Below, one piece after another: positions 59,361 through 64,000 of a stretch of 64,000 nt of DNA (position 1 is its first letter; every line of letters starts with the position of its first letter). Position numbers and translations under genes: made by a program. The notes below the pieces were generated by a model. It made no database searches and was not told where the DNA came from. It worked only from the letters and a program-made list of their open reading frames with translations. Source of the DNA: Ancylobacter polymorphus (GTDB lineage: Bacteria; Pseudomonadota; Alphaproteobacteria; Rhizobiales; Xanthobacteraceae); assembly GCF_030813495.1 (NCBI RefSeq), contig NZ_JAUSUI010000006.1, positions 124,001 to 188,000 on the forward strand, written 5' to 3'.

Positions 59361-60146
59361 TCACGCCGCGCCGGTGAGTTCCTTCAGCCAGCCGAGGCCG
59401 GCGGCCGTTTCGCCCTTCGGCTTGTATTCGCAGCCGACCCAGCCCTCGTAGCCGATGGCGTCGAGATGGCGGAACAGGAAGGGGTAGTTGATCTCGCCGG
59501 TGCCGGGCTCGTTGCGGCCGGGATTGTCGGCAAGCTGGATATGCGCGATCTGGGACAGGTTCGCCTCGATGGTGCGGGCGAGATCCCCTTCCATGATCTG
59601 CATGTGGTAGATGTCGTACTGGATGAAGAGATTGTCGGAACCGACCTCTTCGATGATCGCCTTCGCCTGCTTGGTATAGTTCAGGAAGAAGCCGGGAATG
59701 TCGCGGGTGTTGATCGGTTCGATCAGCAGCTTGAGACCGGCTTCCTTGATCTTCGGCGCGGCGAACTTGAGATTGTTGACGAAGGTGTTGTGCAGCAGCT
59801 CGCGGTCCGCCCCGGCGGGCACGATGCCGGCGAGGATGTTGACCTGCGGGCAGCCGAGCGCCGTGGCGTAGTCGATCGCCTTGTCGACGCCGGCGCGGAA
59901 CTCGTCCACGCGCTCGGGCAGGATGGCGATGCCGCGCTCGCCCGCGCCCCAATTGCCGGCGGGGAGATTGTGCAGCACCTGCTTCAGGTTGTTGGCCTTC
60001 AGCTTGGCGACCAGTTCCTCGACCGGGAAGTCGTAGGGGAACAGGTATTCAACGCCGGTGAAGCCGGCGGCGGCGGCCTTCTCGAAACGATCGAGGAAGG
60101 GCACCTCGTTGAACAGCATGGTGAGATTGGCGGCAAAACGGGGCAT
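59361..60146 (-). CDS. hyi: Hyi, hydroxypyruvate isomerase
   Basis: 261 residues, TIM barrel of the xylose-isomerase-like family. MPRFAANLTMLFNEVPFLDRFEKAAAAGFTGVEYLFPYDF, LKLLIEPINTRDIPGFFLNYTKQA (metal Glu), FIQYDIYHMQIMEGDL and HIQLADNPGRNEPGTGEINY. Interconverts hydroxypyruvate and tartronate semialdehyde. 176 bp separate it from gcl. Confidence 0.96.
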   Translation of the reverse strand: MPRFAANLTMLFNEVPFLDRFEKAAAAGFTGVEYLFPYDFPVEELVAKLKANNLKQVLHNLPAGNWGAGERGIAILPERVDEFRAGVDKAIDYATALGCPQVNILAGIVPAGADRELLHNTFVNNLKFAAPKIKEAGLKLLIEPINTRDIPGFFLNYTKQAKAIIEEVGSDNLFIQYDIYHMQIMEGDLARTIEANLSQIAHIQLADNPGRNEPGTGEINYPFLFRHLDAIGYEGWVGCEYKPKGETAAGLGWLKELTGAA

Positions 60147-60322
60147 GGACCGCTCCTAGGGCAGGACGTTTCTGGGGCTTTGGCATCCGCCGGGCGGCGG
60201 CATGCCTTTAGCTTTATGGGCGCAGTTGCCGTCGATGGCATGAATGCGCACGCGGCGGAAGCGCACGGCTCCCGCCAATAGGCAAGGGGGCGCGGGCGCG
60301 GACCACCCGGCGCCCGGCCGGC

Positions 60323-62086
<1,764 letters not shown>

Positions 62087-62257
62087 GGCACTTCCTCCTC
62101 GCGTCGCAGGTCCGGCGGGGGCTCGCCCCTTGAAGGGGCTGGCGGCGCCCGGCACCGGCCTGTTCGACCTGTTCAAAACACTTGTCCGGCACCGCACGGC
62201 GCCGCCTTGCGCAGGGGTCGCGGAACCCGGGCGCATGCTGCGGGGCGGCATCATTCT

Positions 62258-62294
62258 TTCCGCACTGCGGAATGAATTTCCGAAATCGCGGAAA
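62258..62294. promoter_or_regulatory. Adjacent dyads A and B in the gcl-iclR region
   Basis: A: TTCCGCACTGCGGAA (62258-62272), arms extended by ATTC/GAAT at 62253-62277. B: TTTCCG-N6-CGGAAA (62277-62294). Centres about 20 bp apart, two helical turns. Likely sites of the adjacent IclR regulator; inferred. Confidence 0.6.
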
Positions 62295-62312
62295 ACATGC
62301 CACGGCGGAGCT

Positions 62313-62349
62313 ATTTCCGCAATACGGGATATATTTCTGGTTTGCGAAA
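62313..62349. promoter_or_regulatory. Adjacent dyads C and D in the gcl-iclR region
   Basis: C: ATTTCCGCAATACGGGAT (62313-62330). D: TTTCTGGTTTGCGAAA (62334-62349), weaker. The C-D centre distance is about 20 bp, like A-B. The other parts of 62087-62470 are GC-rich flank without an ORF. Confidence 0.5.
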
Positions 62350-62470
62350 AATGTGAGGATGCGCCTTTATGCGGGGAGGCGGCGCCGCCGGCCGATGGCA
62401 TAGGCTGTGACGCGTAGGCAGCGGGGCCGGGCGGTGCGATGGTGTGCTCCCTTTCGGAGGTGATCTGCGG

Positions 62471-63289
62471 ATGAATCAGGATGTTCCGACCGTGCGCCGC
62501 CGCGGCCGCCCTTCCTCCGCGACCGGCACCGAGGGCGGGGGCGAGGTGCAGTCGCTCGACCGCGCCATCGCGCTCTTGGAAGTGCTGGCGCTGTCCGACG
62601 GGCTGACGCTGAGCGAGGTGGCGCGCGCCGCCGAGCTGCCGACCTCCACCGTGCACCGCCTGCTGACCACGCTGGAGCGGCGCGGCCTTGTCGGCCATGA
62701 CGCGGCGACCGGGCTGTGGATGGTCGGCATCGGCCTGTTCCGCGTCGGCTCGGCCTATTTGCGCATCCGCAAGCTGCCCGAGATCGCCCGCGCGCTGCTG
62801 CGCGAACTCTCCCACGGGGTGAACGAGACGGTGAACCTGTCGCTGATCGAGGGGCCGCATCTCGTCTGCGTGGCGCAGGTGGAAAGCCACGCGGCGGTGC
62901 GGGCCTTCTTCCGCATCGGCGGCGATCTGCCGATCCACGCCTCGGGCGGCGGCAAGGCCATTCTCTCGGCGATGAACCCGGAGGCGCGGCGCGCCTGGCT
63001 TGGCGGCGACCAGCTGCAGCGCTTCACCGAGCACACCCATATCAGCCGCCGCGCCCTGCAGGCCGACCTCGCCGAGATTGCCGAGCGCGGCTTCTCCATC
63101 GACGATGAGGAGCACACGCCCGGCATGCGCTGCGTGGCGGCGGCGGTGCTGGACGAATGGCGCGAGCCGGTGGGGGCGATCTCGATCTCCGCGCCGACCG
63201 TGCGCATGCCGCCCGAGCGCATCGCCGATCTCGGCTCCCGTGTGCGCGAGGCGGCGCGGCGGCTGACGACGCAGTATTCGGGGCGCTAG
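62471..63289 (+). CDS. IclR-family transcriptional regulator
   Basis: 272 residues, ATG 62471 after GGAGGTGATCT (62456-62466), a very good ribosome site. N-terminal winged helix [48 protein letters not shown]-terminal GAF-like effector domain with [13 protein letters not shown] and [15 protein letters not shown]. Divergent from gcl and bordering four dyads, so it likely controls the glyoxylate operon and itself; glyoxylate is the probable effector. Confidence 0.92.
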   Translation: MNQDVPTVRRRGRPSSATGTEGGGEVQSLDRAIALLEVLALSDGLTLSEVARAAELPTSTVHRLLTTLERRGLVGHDAATGLWMVGIGLFRVGSAYLRIRKLPEIARALLRELSHGVNETVNLSLIEGPHLVCVAQVESHAAVRAFFRIGGDLPIHASGGGKAILSAMNPEARRAWLGGDQLQRFTEHTHISRRALQADLAEIAERGFSIDDEEHTPGMRCVAAAVLDEWREPVGAISISAPTVRMPPERIADLGSRVREAARRLTTQYSGR

Positions 63290-63294
63290 CGTGC

Positions 63295-63323
63295 AAAAAA
63301 AAGCCGGCGCTCAGCGCGCCGGC
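63295..63323 (-). terminator. Terminator of frc, minus strand
   Basis: GCCGGCGC (63303-63310) with GCGCCGGC (63316-63323), loop 5 nt; on the minus strand T8 follows the stem. It is 6 bp from the IclR stop, and 177 bp beyond the frc stop. The spacer 63324-63499 shows no gene. Confidence 0.9.
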
Positions 63324-63499
63324 GTTAGTCGCCTAGGAGGAACCGAACGTTGGGTGAACCCTTCGTCCTGCTCCGGGAGGCTCGTGGGCTTTTCCCTCTC
63401 CGCCGCATCTGCCGCGCGGCGTGAAAAGGGGCCGATAGGTCCGCGCCGGTGAGCGCGGGACGGAGCGGCGCCGCGCGCCGCTCCGCAGGCCACGGGCGA

Positions 63500-64000
63500 T
63501 CAGACCGCCTTGGCGTCGTGCATCGCGGCGATTTCTTCCTGCGAATAGCCGAGCTGGGCGAGCACTTCGTTGGTGTGCTGGCCGAGCAGCGGCGAGGCGG
63601 TGACCTCGACTTCCACGTCCGAGAACTTGATCGGCGAGCCGACGGTCAGGTACTTGCCGAGCTTGGGGTGATCGACCTCGACCACGGTGCCGCTCTTGCG
63701 CAGCGACGGGTCGTTGGCGATTTCCTTCATCGACAGCACCGGAGCGCAGGGGATGTCGAACTTGCGCAGGATGTCGATGGCTTCGAACTTCGTCTTGTCG
63801 GCGAGCCAGGACTCGATGAAGGCGAAGATGTCGAAGATCTTGTCCTGACGGGCCTCGGCGGTGTTGTAGGCCGGATCGTCGATCCACTCCGGCTTGCCCA
63901 GCGCCTTGCAGATCGGCGCCCAGGCATGGCCCTGAATGGTGAAGTAGATATAGGCGTTCGGGTCGGTCTCCCAGCCCTTGCACTTCAGCACCCAGCCCGG
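63500..64000 (-). CDS. frc: Frc, formyl-CoA:oxalate CoA-transferase (3' part, cut by window edge)
   Basis: Class III CoA-transferase, last 166 residues; the 5' part is right of the window. [65 protein letters not shown] and the C-terminal [22 protein letters not shown] closely follow Oxalobacter Frc as I know it. Moves CoA from formyl-CoA to oxalate for decarboxylation by Oxc (not in window). The open frame begins at a GTG 63991 but continues upstream, so no start is called. The link to glyoxylate genes suggests C2 acid use. Confidence 0.92.
   Translation of the reverse strand, partial: PGWVLKCKGWETDPNAYIYFTIQGHAWAPICKALGKPEWIDDPAYNTAEARQDKIFDIFAFIESWLADKTKFEAIDILRKFDIPCAPVLSMKEIANDPSLRKSGTVVEVDHPKLGKYLTVGSPIKFSDVEVEVTASPLLGQHTNEVLAQLGYSQEEIAAMHDAKAV

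Noticed and set aside
62087..63115. Upstream extension of gcl to 930 codons
   Set aside because: It would run through the divergent promoter region and antisense to the IclR gene; the ATG at 62086 has an excellent ribosome site and matches Gcl length.

Overview
The window is GC-rich chromosomal DNA of an alphaproteobacterium, most likely Hyphomicrobiales (Xanthobacteraceae-like, e.g. the Ancylobacter/Starkeya/Xanthobacter group). Reasons: the tolB-pal-cpoB-tilS-ftsH-glmM order, an IalB-family protein, heterotetrameric sarcosine oxidase, a structured leader before serC-serA that fits the alphaproteobacterial serC motif, and palindromic intergenic repeats of the rhizobial type. The taxon is an inference. 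No tRNA, rRNA, CRISPR, phage or insertion sequence was seen.

Layout. 1-8061: cell-envelope and housekeeping genes (tolB 3' part, pal, cpoB, tilS, ftsH, glmM, a DUF378 protein). 8100-15585: choline import (choXWV-like, minus strand) divergent from betI-betB-betA (plus strand), with two matching operator dyads between them. betI and betB form one uninterrupted reading frame. 15603-29473: a PAP2 phosphatase, then the dimethylglycine operon dgcA-dgcB-etfA-etfB, a DUF1275 protein, a GATase1-AraC regulator, a membrane-anchored unknown, the glycine betaine monooxygenase genes gbcB and gbcA, and a secreted DUF4394 protein. 29639-30927: an ECF sigma factor with its anti-sigma factor. 30940-38758: soxBDAG-sdaA plus a second GATase1-AraC regulator. 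Together these genes encode choline -> betaine aldehyde -> glycine betaine -> dimethylglycine -> sarcosine -> glycine, and serine -> pyruvate; only the glycine-to-serine step (glyA) is missing.

39031-53996: a DUF533 protein, an outer-membrane barrel, an IalB protein, serC-serA with a structured leader, eda, puuE, a MliC-like inhibitor, an ion channel, a GNAT enzyme, a DMT exporter, a VOC protein, purA, a conserved membrane protein of unknown function and a 42-residue membrane peptide. 54060-58051: sucCD, then a FAH-family hydrolase with a PanE-like reductase. 58421-64000: the glyoxylate-assimilation operon gcl-hyi-glxR, a divergent IclR regulator with stacked dyads between them, and the 3' part of frc (formyl-CoA:oxalate CoA-transferase), cut by the window edge. 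The right end therefore handles C2 compounds (oxalate, glyoxylate, possibly allantoin-derived glyoxylate) and the centre handles methylated amines; both feed the 3-carbon pool.

No wholly new system is obvious. The observations most worth following are the betI-betB reading-frame fusion over a C6 tract, the stacked IclR-type dyads, the serC leader, two tiny membrane-peptide ORFs, and a 15-bp motif shared by two distant promoters.
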